From contig NZ_SELS01000004.1 of the NCBI RefSeq assembly GCF_004197395.1, positions 62,001 to 126,000 of the forward strand: a stretch of 64,000 nt of DNA, read 5' to 3'. Source of the DNA: Paraburkholderia sp. UYCP14C (GTDB taxonomy: Bacteria; Pseudomonadota; Gammaproteobacteria; Burkholderiales; Burkholderiaceae). The notes beneath the pieces were generated by a model that searched no databases, was not told the DNA's origin, and saw only the letters and a program-made list of their open reading frames with translations. Position numbers and translations under genes: made by a program. Shown here in pieces: positions 35,161 to 43,265 of this stretch (its first letter is position 1; every line of letters starts with the position of its first letter).

Positions 35161-36564
35161 ATGAAGCCTGACACCGGCCGCACCCGCCCTACCCACCTCG
35201 TCGCCCGTTTCGTCGCAATCTCGTGGCGCGACCTCGCGGTCTCGTTCGGCCCCCTCGTGCTGCTCGTGATCGTCGCGATCTGGGCCGCCGTGCGGCTGAT
35301 CCAGCCGGCCCCGCCGAATACGCTGACGATGAGCGCCGGACCCGAGGGCAGCACGTTCTGGATCGCCGCCCAGAAATACAAGGCGATCCTCGCGCGCAAC
35401 CGCATTACGGTGAACGTGCTGGCCTCGCAGGGCTCGCAGGAAAATCTGAAGCGGCTGTCGGACCCGAACGCGAACGTCGACGTCGGCTTCGTGCAGAGCG
35501 GCGTCACGCCCGCCGGGCTCGACAAGGGCCAAAACCTGATGTCGCTCGGCAGCGTCGCTTACGTGCCGCTCGCGATCTTCTATCGCGGCGCGCCGGTCGA
35601 CTGGCTGTCCGGGTTCAAGGGCCAGCGCCTCGCGATCGGCCCCGAGGGCAGCGGCACGCGCGAGCTTGCGCTCGCGCTGCTGAAGGCCAACGGCATCGTG
35701 CCGGGCGGTCCCACCCAACTGCTGCCGCTGACGGGCGACGAAGCCGCCAACGCGCTGATCGACGGCAAGATCGACGCGACCTTTCTCGCCGGCGATTCGG
35801 CGCAGCCGGCCGTGATGGGCAAGCTCTACCGCACCGGCAACATACGCTTCTACGATTTCACGCAGGCCGACGCGTACACGCGCCGGTTTCCGTATCTGAC
35901 GCAGTTGAAGGTGCCGATGGGCGCGTTCGACCTCGGCAAGAACCTGCCGGCGAACTCGATCAACATCATCGCGTCGACCGCCGAGCTGATCGCGCGCGAT
36001 TCGCTGCATCCGGCGCTGTCCGATCTGCTGATCGAGGCCGCCCGCGAGGTGCATGGCGGCGCGACGACCCTGCAGCGCGCCGGCGAATTCCCCGCGCCGG
36101 TCGCGCACGAGTTCCCGCTTTCCGACGACGCCGCGCGCTACTACAAGTCGGGCAAGAGCTTCCTGTACCGCACGCTGCCGTTCTGGATCGCGAGTCTCGT
36201 GGACCGCCTGCTGGTGATCGTCGTGCCGCTGATCGTGCTGCTGGTGCCGGCGCTGCGGGTCGTGCCGGGCTTGTACGCGTGGCGCGTCAAGTCGCGCATC
36301 TATCGCTGGTACGGCGCGCTGATCGCGATCGAGCGCAGCGCGCTCGGCGAACATTCGGCGCAAGAACGCACGTCGCTGATCGAGCGGCTCGACACGATCG
36401 AAGATTCGGTCAACGGCATGAAGATGCCGCTCGCGTACGCGGACCAGTTCTACGTGCTGCGCGAGCACATCGGCTTCGTGCGGCGGCGGCTCACGGAAAG
36501 CCTCGACACCCAGGGCGGGCTGGACGAGGCCGACGAGCCGGCGGCCGATAAAGTCAAAGGCTGA
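35161..36564 (+). CDS. Membrane-anchored TAXI-type (TRAP-associated) solute-binding protein
   Basis: A 467-residue protein. One helix at about residues 29-47 anchors it; residues 55-330 form a TAXI/Imp-type periplasmic binding domain (TMSAGPEGSTFWIAA, RLAIGPEGSGTREL, IDATFLAG); a second helix at about 350-372 returns the chain to the cytoplasm, where a helical domain of about 95 residues remains. TAXI proteins normally feed a TRAP DctQM-type permease, but none is adjacent. It may act as a sensor or work with a distant permease. The ATG at 35161 is favoured; an open frame upstream shows no homology. Confidence 0.82.
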   Translation: MKPDTGRTRPTHLVARFVAISWRDLAVSFGPLVLLVIVAIWAAVRLIQPAPPNTLTMSAGPEGSTFWIAAQKYKAILARNRITVNVLASQGSQENLKRLSDPNANVDVGFVQSGVTPAGLDKGQNLMSLGSVAYVPLAIFYRGAPVDWLSGFKGQRLAIGPEGSGTRELALALLKANGIVPGGPTQLLPLTGDEAANALIDGKIDATFLAGDSAQPAVMGKLYRTGNIRFYDFTQADAYTRRFPYLTQLKVPMGAFDLGKNLPANSINIIASTAELIARDSLHPALSDLLIEAAREVHGGATTLQRAGEFPAPVAHEFPLSDDAARYYKSGKSFLYRTLPFWIASLVDRLLVIVVPLIVLLVPALRVVPGLYAWRVKSRIYRWYGALIAIERSALGEHSAQERTSLIERLDTIEDSVNGMKMPLAYADQFYVLREHIGFVRRRLTESLDTQGGLDEADEPAADKVKG

Positions 36565-36724
36565 GCGCGCCGACGTCCCCGCCGAAACCCGTTCCCCGGG
36601 CCTGCCACCAGGGGATATCGACCGGTGCAAGCCGGCACCGCACCGCGTAAGATCGCTACAATTTTGATGAGATAACGGACGCCCCCTTTCGCGTCGTCCG
36701 ACACAGGCAATCCGGGAGACATTT

Positions 36725-37381
36725 ATGACCGTTGGCATCGACGCCCAACAGCCGCTGTGGTTTTACGACTTCGTCTCGCCGTTCACCTACCTGTTGCTCG
36801 AGCAACACGACAAATGGCCCGGCTTCGACTTCGCGTTCACTCCGGTCGTGCTGAACGATCTGTACCGCCACTGGGGCCAGCGCTCCGCGTACAGCGTCCC
36901 CTCCAAGCGCACCTTCATGTACCGGCACGCGCTGTTTCGCGCGGAGCAGCTCGGCATTCCGTACAAAATGCCGCCCGCCCATCCGTTCGATTCGATGAAG
37001 CCGCTGCTGCTCGCGACCGCCGCGAACGGCGACGTGCAATTCGTGCGCGAGATTTTCCGCTTCATCTGGCGCGAGGGACGCGATCCGTCGAGCGACGAAG
37101 CGTTCGACGAACTGTGCGAGCGCGTCGGCATGCCGGACGGCCGCGAACTGATCGAGGCCGAAACCGTGAAGGCGCAATTGCAGCGCAATACCGCCGACGC
37201 GATCGATCTCGGCGTCTATGGCGTGCCGACGTTTCGTTTGAACGATCAGCTGTTCTGGGGCGAAGACGCGCTGCCGATGGTGCTGTACTGCGCGCGCACG
37301 CCGAATTGGCTCGAATCGCGCGAGGTCAAGCGGATCAGTAACCTGCCGTGGGGGCTGGCGGACAAACCGGCATCGGCATAA
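36725..37381 (+). CDS. DsbA-like / 2-hydroxychromene-2-carboxylate isomerase family protein
   Basis: A 218-residue thioredoxin-fold protein of the GST-kappa/HCCA-isomerase type: QQPLWFYDFVSPFTYLLLE at the N-terminus (S-P in place of the CxxC redox motif), an all-helical insert, and the cis-Pro loop GVYGVPTFRLNDQLFWGED. These enzymes use glutathione in aromatic or xenobiotic metabolism. No naphthalene-type catabolic genes are nearby, so a specific reaction cannot be given. The ATG follows CCGGGAGAC, a good ribosome-binding site. Confidence 0.9.
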   Translation: MTVGIDAQQPLWFYDFVSPFTYLLLEQHDKWPGFDFAFTPVVLNDLYRHWGQRSAYSVPSKRTFMYRHALFRAEQLGIPYKMPPAHPFDSMKPLLLATAANGDVQFVREIFRFIWREGRDPSSDEAFDELCERVGMPDGRELIEAETVKAQLQRNTADAIDLGVYGVPTFRLNDQLFWGEDALPMVLYCARTPNWLESREVKRISNLPWGLADKPASA

Positions 37382-37581
37382 CCCGGCGGCGGCGGCAGGC
37401 CGCCCCCTGGTTGCGGCTTCGGTCCGAACGACTCGACGCCGGCGAGCGCCGCACTGATGCCGGCCATACCGCGCCCGCTATGCCGCCGGAGCGCAAACGG
37501 GCCTAAGGTTATAGGCTTTTGCACCCCACGCGCGGGCCGCGCGGCGAGCTCATCGGCTGCGCCCGCGCCACCACTTCGAAC

Positions 37582-38550
37582 ATGGACGACACCGCCGCCT
37601 CACTCGATATCTGGCTCGTGCGCGTGCTGCGCACGCTGCTCGTCGAGCGCAGCGTCACGCAGACCGCGTTGCGGCTGAACCAGACCCAGCCCGCGATCAG
37701 CACCGCGCTGCGCAAGCTGCGCGAAACGCTCGGCGATCCGATTCTGGTGCGCGGCAAGGCGGGCATGGTGCCGACCGAATACGGCGAGTCGCTGCTCGCG
37801 GCCGCGCAGCGCGTGCTGCGCGATGTCGATTTCGTCGCGACGCCGCACGGCGACTTCGATCCGGGCCGCTCGCGCCGCACGTTTCGCGTCGCCGCGCCCG
37901 ACTATCTGAACGACTTCTTCATGCCGACCGTGATCGCGCGATTTCGCGAAGCCGCGCCGCATGCGCGGCTCGAAATCGAATCGCTGGGGCCACTGCTCGA
38001 TCATTCGTCCGCGCTCGACACCGGTGAGCTCGATCTGGTGATCGGCAACTGGCCGAAGCCCGACCCGCGCTTCGAGCGCAGCGACCTGTTCGCCGATACC
38101 GTCGTGTGCATGATGCGCGCGGACCATCCGCTGACCCGCGAGCCGCTCACGCGCGACGCCTATCTGGCCGCGCCGCATCTGGCGCCGACACCGTACAGCG
38201 GCGCGCGCGGCGGCGCGATCGACACCGGCTTCGCGCGTGCGAAGGCGAGCCGGCGCATCGTTGCGACGCTGCCCTACTTCGGGCTGGTCGCGCAGACGCT
38301 GCTGCAATCGGATCTGATCTTCACGACGACGCGGCGCTTCGCGATGCACTACGCCAGCATGTTGCCGCTCGCGGTCGTCGACGTGCCGATCGCGTTTCCG
38401 CGCATCCGCTGCTATCAGTTGTGGCATCCGCAGCCGGATCGGCCGAGCGATATCAGCTGGCTGAGGACGTTGATGTCCGAGGTGTCGGGTGAGCTGGTCG
38501 CGAGGAAGACGCCGCGCGTGAAGGGACAACGGCGGCTGCGCAGCGGCTAA
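37582..38550 (+). CDS. LysR-family transcriptional regulator (NodD/NahR-like subgroup)
   Basis: A 322-residue regulator. Winged helix: WLVRVLRTLLVERSVTQTAL, NQTQPAISTALRKLRE, GDPILVRGKAGMVPTEYGE, the pattern of the NahR/LinR group. The effector domain spans about residues 90-310. ATG 37582 is chosen because the DNA-binding domain begins a few residues later; the Shine-Dalgarno is weak. The target is not evident: the GST-kappa-like gene upstream is cooriented, and downstream is the Hcp cassette. Confidence 0.9.
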   Translation: MDDTAASLDIWLVRVLRTLLVERSVTQTALRLNQTQPAISTALRKLRETLGDPILVRGKAGMVPTEYGESLLAAAQRVLRDVDFVATPHGDFDPGRSRRTFRVAAPDYLNDFFMPTVIARFREAAPHARLEIESLGPLLDHSSALDTGELDLVIGNWPKPDPRFERSDLFADTVVCMMRADHPLTREPLTRDAYLAAPHLAPTPYSGARGGAIDTGFARAKASRRIVATLPYFGLVAQTLLQSDLIFTTTRRFAMHYASMLPLAVVDVPIAFPRIRCYQLWHPQPDRPSDISWLRTLMSEVSGELVARKTPRVKGQRRLRSG

Positions 38551-38840
38551 AACAGGGGGCGGCGGTCTCCGGATAATCGAAACTCCTTTTTGATCGACCC
38601 CACCGCGTGCATTACGAAACCATCAGAGTTTTTGCCGCGCCGATGCGCGAGTGCTGAAAGCAGCACCAGAATCGCGTTGTCGAAGCTTTAGAGGGTGTAG
38701 CCGTGCGCGTTCATTCATTGCGCATTTCTCGATAAATAGCAAACCGAACCATTTGACCATTATTGAGAATCTCCGTTTTGCATTCGTGCTACAAGGTCGA
38801 CTCCCCGGTATACCCGGACTCTTCTTTGTCGGAGATTCAA

Positions 38841-39323
38841 ATGGCAGTTCCCTTGCATTTGTGGTTGAAGGATGAGGGCGGCGCGGATATTCGAGGGTCA
38901 AGCGAAGTGTTCGGTCGTGAGGGGAGCATTGAGGTTCTGAGCCTCACGCATGGCCTACACATACCAGCTGATGGAAACACTGGGAAGATAATGGGCACCC
39001 GCTCGCATCGCCCACTTGTCATCGAAAAAGAAATCGACCGTTCATCCGCATTGCTTTATCGCGCCGTGGCTACCGGAACAACTTTGCAGTCCGCCGAGAT
39101 TCAGTTTTATCGCGCGAACGACGCTGGCAGCGAGGAAGCCTATTTTTCGATATTCATGAAGAACGTCAAAGTCGTTGGAATATCGCCGCGAGTACCAAAC
39201 GTTAAAGAAGCCACTAGTCAGCAACGCAACCACTTCGAAGTATTGGAATTGCGCTACGAAGAAATAACGTGGTCGTATGCGGAAGGCAACATGATTTTCA
39301 AAGATGCCTGGAACCTGTTCTAA
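38841..39323 (+). CDS. hcp: Hcp-family type VI secretion tube protein (orphan)
   Basis: A 160-residue Hcp. Landmarks match the enterobacterial-type family: VPLHLWLKDEGGADIRGSSE at the start, GREGSIEVLSLTHGLHIP, TGTRSH-like GTRSHRPLVIEKEIDRSS, QSAEIQFYRANDAG, and LRYEEITWSYAEGN near the end. Hexamers of Hcp stack as the type VI tube and carry small effectors in their lumen. The ATG at 38841 follows GGAGATTCAA. No tss structural genes or vgrG are in the window, so it is an orphan Hcp encoded with its cargo. Clearly richer in A/T than the flanking chromosome. Confidence 0.95.
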   Translation: MAVPLHLWLKDEGGADIRGSSEVFGREGSIEVLSLTHGLHIPADGNTGKIMGTRSHRPLVIEKEIDRSSALLYRAVATGTTLQSAEIQFYRANDAGSEEAYFSIFMKNVKVVGISPRVPNVKEATSQQRNHFEVLELRYEEITWSYAEGNMIFKDAWNLF

Positions 39324-39332
39324 GGGAACGCG

Positions 39333-39815
39333 ATGCCTGTCCGATGTACGTTCTCTCTAAACAACAACACGACTTCCGCTCTGTACAGTTCCGGCTTTGG
39401 CACCGTCACGGCCTATTCAGGTCAGAAGTGGGGGCGCGATAATCCAATGGCAACCGCGACCCCGGAAATTGGACCGATCCCAGAGGGCACGTATTACATC
39501 GTTGACCGGCAGTCGGGCGGAACATTGGGTTGGGCGCGTGATTTGTGGTCTGAATACGGCTACGGAACAACGGACCGGACAAAATGGTTTGCTCTTTGGA
39601 ACCCGAACACGGGTGACACCACAGTAATCAACGGTATTCGTCGCGGAAATTTTCGTCTTCACCCGGAAGGGCCACAGCATTTAAGCGAAGGTTGCATTAC
39701 GGTCGTCAGTCACCAGCAGTTCGATCAGCTTCGGCGGTTCATACGCTCGCATAAGGCTGACTTATCGGTACCGGGTTCCGCGTTGCGTGCTTATGGAACA
39801 GTGGACGTTCGATGA
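39333..39815 (+). CDS. Tlde1/DUF2778-like peptidoglycan-targeting type VI effector
   Basis: A 160-residue toxin candidate. It shows the L,D-transpeptidase-like DUF2778 pattern: GPIPEGTYYIVDRQ (about residues 47-60), then FRLHPEGPQHLSEGCITV with His110 and Cys121 as probable catalytic residues. Tlde1 in Salmonella is an Hcp-associated effector acting in the target periplasm on peptidoglycan precursors by L,D-carboxypeptidase/exchange activity. There is no signal peptide, as expected for a type VI cargo. It starts 9 bp after hcp with AAGGGA in front and overlaps the next gene by 4 bp (ATGA). Confidence 0.85.
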   Translation: MPVRCTFSLNNNTTSALYSSGFGTVTAYSGQKWGRDNPMATATPEIGPIPEGTYYIVDRQSGGTLGWARDLWSEYGYGTTDRTKWFALWNPNTGDTTVINGIRRGNFRLHPEGPQHLSEGCITVVSHQQFDQLRRFIRSHKADLSVPGSALRAYGTVDVR

Positions 39816-40108
39816 AAGGACGACTTCAGCGCATTGCATGCGTGCTCGCCTATATTTCCGCATCGCTCATTGGCGGTTGGTTCCTCGGGGCGTTTATCTC
39901 TCACACGTCGCTATGGATTCCACAATGGCTATGGAACGCAATGCGTGCCGCCGTTCGGGCAAGTGACATCGTCGCGATCTACGACGAAGACGATATTGAA
40001 ACGCTCTGTCTGTTTGCCCTAACGATTACGTCCTGCGGTGCGGTCGCGCTATCGTTGGGCGTCGCATGGTTTGCTGTTACCCGGTACTTTCGAATGCGGC
40101 GGGTGTAA
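39812..40108 (+). CDS. Putative immunity protein to the Tlde1-like effector (two-helix membrane protein)
   Basis: A 98-residue membrane protein with helices at about 7-28 (IACVLAYISASLIGGWFLGA) and 65-88 (LCLFALTITSCGAVALSLGV). The stretch between them (residues 29-64, about 36 residues, acidic toward its end: IYDEDDIE) would sit in the periplasm, where the effector acts. It overlaps the effector stop by four bases, the usual effector-immunity coupling. No family is recognised; the role rests on position and topology. Confidence 0.65.
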   Translation: MKGRLQRIACVLAYISASLIGGWFLGAFISHTSLWIPQWLWNAMRAAVRASDIVAIYDEDDIETLCLFALTITSCGAVALSLGVAWFAVTRYFRMRRV

Positions 40109-40198
40109 CAACGCACCGAGCGGAAAGAGGTCGTACAGGGGCCGCCGCATGAGTTCAGCCCCCTCGAACACTCGCGCAAGCCCGTTGCACCGTGCAGC

Positions 40199-40837
40199 CT
40201 AAACCGCGATCTGCTCCGTTGCGCGGACGTGGCTCGTGGCCTGTCCCAAAGCATCAACCGCCGCAGCCTTGTGCGTCCTCATCCGCAGCAACTGCGCGCA
40301 CACCGCGATCGCAATCGCCGCGGGCGCCTTGTCGACGATCCCTTCGACGCCGATCGGACAGGTCATGTCCGCGAGCCGCTCCAACTCCACGCCGCGCGCC
40401 AGCAAACGCCGCTCGAACTTCACGCGCTTCGTCTTCGAGCCGATCATGCCGAAGTAGCTGAAATCGCGCCGCCGCATGATGCGCGCGGCGAGCGAAAAAT
40501 CGAGTGCATGGTTGTGCGTCATGACCAGAAACCACGCGCCGGGCGGCGCCGCGTCGACGATCGCGTCGGGCGTGTCGGTCGCTTCGACCTGCACGTTCGG
40601 CGGCGTTTCGTCGGGAAACAGCTCGTCGCGTTCGTCGACCCACTGGACCACGCAAGGCAGGCTGCCCAGCAGTTGCACCAGCGCATGGCCGACGTGTCCC
40701 GCGCCGAACAGCACGATATGCATCGGCGCCGGCCGCAGGGCAGGCTCGGACGCGGCGCAACGCCGGCCGATCCGCACCGGCGCGCCAGCGTCGATGGCGC
40801 TGGCGCGGTTCAGACAATCATTCAGGCGTGCTTCCAT
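40199..40837 (-). CDS. xdhC: Xanthine dehydrogenase accessory protein XdhC
   Basis: A 212-residue chaperone that binds molybdenum cofactor, promotes its sulfuration and inserts it into XdhB. Visible are the Rossmann motif HIVLFGAGHVGHALVQLL, WVDERDELFP, the VMTHNHALDFSLAARI stretch and YFGMIGSKTKRVKFERRL. ATG 40837 has GGGAG seven bases ahead; a TTG eight codons upstream directly abuts the xdhB stop and is an alternative. Last gene of xdhA-xdhB-xdhC. Confidence 0.95.
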   Translation of the reverse strand: MEARLNDCLNRASAIDAGAPVRIGRRCAASEPALRPAPMHIVLFGAGHVGHALVQLLGSLPCVVQWVDERDELFPDETPPNVQVEATDTPDAIVDAAPPGAWFLVMTHNHALDFSLAARIMRRRDFSYFGMIGSKTKRVKFERRLLARGVELERLADMTCPIGVEGIVDKAPAAIAIAVCAQLLRMRTHKAAAVDALGQATSHVRATEQIAV

Positions 40838-40861
40838 ATCGCGCTCCCACTCGTTCGCCAA

Positions 40862-43231
40862 TCACGCCTGCCGCGCGGCCACGGTCGCGGCCCGCACCGC
40901 GCCGACCGCCTTCAGAATTTCCTCGCTGGTCGCGGGCGCGTTGAGCGGCGGATTGACCTGATGGCCGCCCACCGCCGACACCGCGTCGCGCACCGCGAAG
41001 AACACCGAGAACGGCAGCAGCAGCGGCGGCTCGCCGGTCGCCTTCGAACGATGGATGCTGTCCTCCACGTTGCGGTTCCTGAACAGCTTCACGTTGAAGA
41101 CCGGCGGCACGTCGTTGACGGTCGGGATCTTGTACGTCGACGGCGCGTGCGTCATCAGCTTGCCGCCCGCGTTCCACCACAGCTCCTCGGTGGTGAGCCA
41201 GCCCATGCCCTGAATGAACGCGCCTTCCACCTGGCCGACGTCGAGCGCCGGATTCAGCGAGGCGCCCACGTCGTGCAGCGCATCGGCGCGCAGCACGCGC
41301 ATTTCGCCGGTCAGCGTGTCGATCACGACTTCCGATACCGCCGCGCCGTACGAGTAGTAGTAGAACGGCCGGCCTTGCAGCTTCGACTGATCCCAGTAGA
41401 GCTTCGGCGTCGCGTAGAAGCCGTCGGACCACAGCTGGATGCGCGCGAGATAAGCCTTCGCGACCACTTCCTCGAACGGCACGGCCACCTCGCCGACCAC
41501 CACGCGATCGTGCGCGAAGCGCACGTCCTTCGCGTTCACGCTGCCCGCGCCGAAGCGCTCGGCCGCGAATGCGGCGAGCCGCTCGCGCAACTGGCGCGCG
41601 GCGTCCTGGGCGGCTTTGCCGTTCAGGTCGGAGCCGGTCGACGCAGCCGTCGCCGACGTATTGGCGACCTTGCTGGTATCGGTCGCGGTCACGCGAATCC
41701 GGTTGAAGCCGAGGCCGAGTTCATGCGCGACGACCTGCGCGACCTTCGTGTTCAGCCCCTGGCCCATTTCGGTGCCGCCGTGATTCACGAGCACCGAGCC
41801 GTCGGTGTAGATGTGCACGAGCGCGCCGGCCTGGTTGAAGTGCGTGACGTTGAACGCGATGCCGAACTTGACCGGCGTCAGCGCGAGGCCCTTCTTCAGG
41901 ATCTCGTTGTTCGCGTTGAATTCGTCGATCTCCTTGCGGCGCGCGCGATAGTCGCTGGTCGCTTCGAGTTCGTCGATCAACTCGTGAATCACGTTGTCTT
42001 CGACCACCTGGCCGTACGGCGTCTGGTTGCGCTCGGTCTTGCCGTACAGATTGCGGCGGCGCACGTCGAGCGAATCCATGCCGCACGAGCGCGCGACGTC
42101 GTCGATGATGTACTCGATCGCGAACGCGCCCTGCGGACCGCCGAAGCCGCGAAACGCGGTGTTCGACTGCGTGTTGGTCTTGCCGCAGAAGCCGTCGATC
42201 GATACGTCGGACAGCCAGTACGCGTTGTCGAAGTGGCACAGCGCGCGCGTCATCACCGGGCCCGACAGGTCTGCCGAAAAGCCGCAGCGCGAGGTCATGT
42301 CGACCGCGACGCCTTCGATCACGCCCTGCTCGTCGTAACCGACTTCATACGTGTAATGGAAATCGTGGCGCTTGCCGGTCACCATCATGTCGTCGTCGCG
42401 ATCCGGGCGCAGCTTGACCGGGCACAGCAGCTTCCATGCGGCGAGCGCGGCGCAGCAGGCGAACAGCGCCGACTGCGATTCCTTGCCGCCGAAGCCGCCG
42501 CCCATGCGCCGGCATTCGATCAAGACGTTGTGCGAGGCAACGCCCAACGTGTGCGCGACGAGGTGCTGCATTTCGGTCGGATGCTGGGTCGAGCAGTAGA
42601 CGTGCATGCCGTCGTCGTCCTTCGGCACCGCGTACGAGATCTGCCCTTCCAGATAGAACTGCTCCTGGCCGCCGAGCAGCATCTCACCGGCCTCGCGACG
42701 CGTCGCGCGCGCGATCTTCGTGCCGGCATCGCCGCGTGCGAGCTTCATCGGCGGCAGCACGAACTGGTTCGCGGCGCGCGCCTGCTGCGCGGTCAGCACC
42801 GCCGGCAGTTCCTCGTAGACCACCTCGGCGCGTCGTGCACCAAGACGCGCCGCCTCGTGCGAGCTCGCGACCACGATGAACATCGGCTGGCCGACGTATT
42901 GCACGACGCCATCGGCGAGGATCGGATCGTCGCCATGCACGATCGGGCCGACGTCGTTGACGCCGGGGATGTCGTCGGCGGTGAAGACCGCGACGACGCC
43001 GGGCGTCGCACGCACCTTGTCGAGCGCGATCGACACGATCTTCGCGTGCGCCTTCGCCGACAGCCCCAGCGCCGCGTGCAGCGTGCCGGCCAGCTCGGGG
43101 ATGTCGTCGGTGTAGGTGGCGCGGCCGCTCACGTGCAGATGCGCGGACTCGTGCGGACGCGACACGTGCACCTGGGTAAAGTCGGCGAGATCCTGAACCT
43201 CTTTCAGGAACGGTTCGGCTTGCTGGTTCAT
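40862..43231 (-). CDS. xdhB: Xanthine dehydrogenase, molybdopterin-binding subunit
   Basis: A 789-residue large subunit that hydroxylates hypoxanthine and xanthine to urate. Characteristic motifs include SAHLHVSGRATYTDDIPELAGTL near the N-terminus, GGGFGGKESQS (Mo-cofactor binding), the arginine/glutamate substrate region TNTQSNTAFRGFGGPQGAF, and EMGQGLNTKVAQV. The C-terminal catalytic Glu motif is in the VGQVEGAFIQGMGWLTTEE region. It is 34 bp after xdhA and abuts xdhC. Confidence 0.97.
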   Translation of the reverse strand: MNQQAEPFLKEVQDLADFTQVHVSRPHESAHLHVSGRATYTDDIPELAGTLHAALGLSAKAHAKIVSIALDKVRATPGVVAVFTADDIPGVNDVGPIVHGDDPILADGVVQYVGQPMFIVVASSHEAARLGARRAEVVYEELPAVLTAQQARAANQFVLPPMKLARGDAGTKIARATRREAGEMLLGGQEQFYLEGQISYAVPKDDDGMHVYCSTQHPTEMQHLVAHTLGVASHNVLIECRRMGGGFGGKESQSALFACCAALAAWKLLCPVKLRPDRDDDMMVTGKRHDFHYTYEVGYDEQGVIEGVAVDMTSRCGFSADLSGPVMTRALCHFDNAYWLSDVSIDGFCGKTNTQSNTAFRGFGGPQGAFAIEYIIDDVARSCGMDSLDVRRRNLYGKTERNQTPYGQVVEDNVIHELIDELEATSDYRARRKEIDEFNANNEILKKGLALTPVKFGIAFNVTHFNQAGALVHIYTDGSVLVNHGGTEMGQGLNTKVAQVVAHELGLGFNRIRVTATDTSKVANTSATAASTGSDLNGKAAQDAARQLRERLAAFAAERFGAGSVNAKDVRFAHDRVVVGEVAVPFEEVVAKAYLARIQLWSDGFYATPKLYWDQSKLQGRPFYYYSYGAAVSEVVIDTLTGEMRVLRADALHDVGASLNPALDVGQVEGAFIQGMGWLTTEELWWNAGGKLMTHAPSTYKIPTVNDVPPVFNVKLFRNRNVEDSIHRSKATGEPPLLLPFSVFFAVRDAVSAVGGHQVNPPLNAPATSEEILKAVGAVRAATVAARQA

Positions 43232-43265
43232 TGTTGGGTTCTCCGTATCCTTGGAAGCGCGGCGC

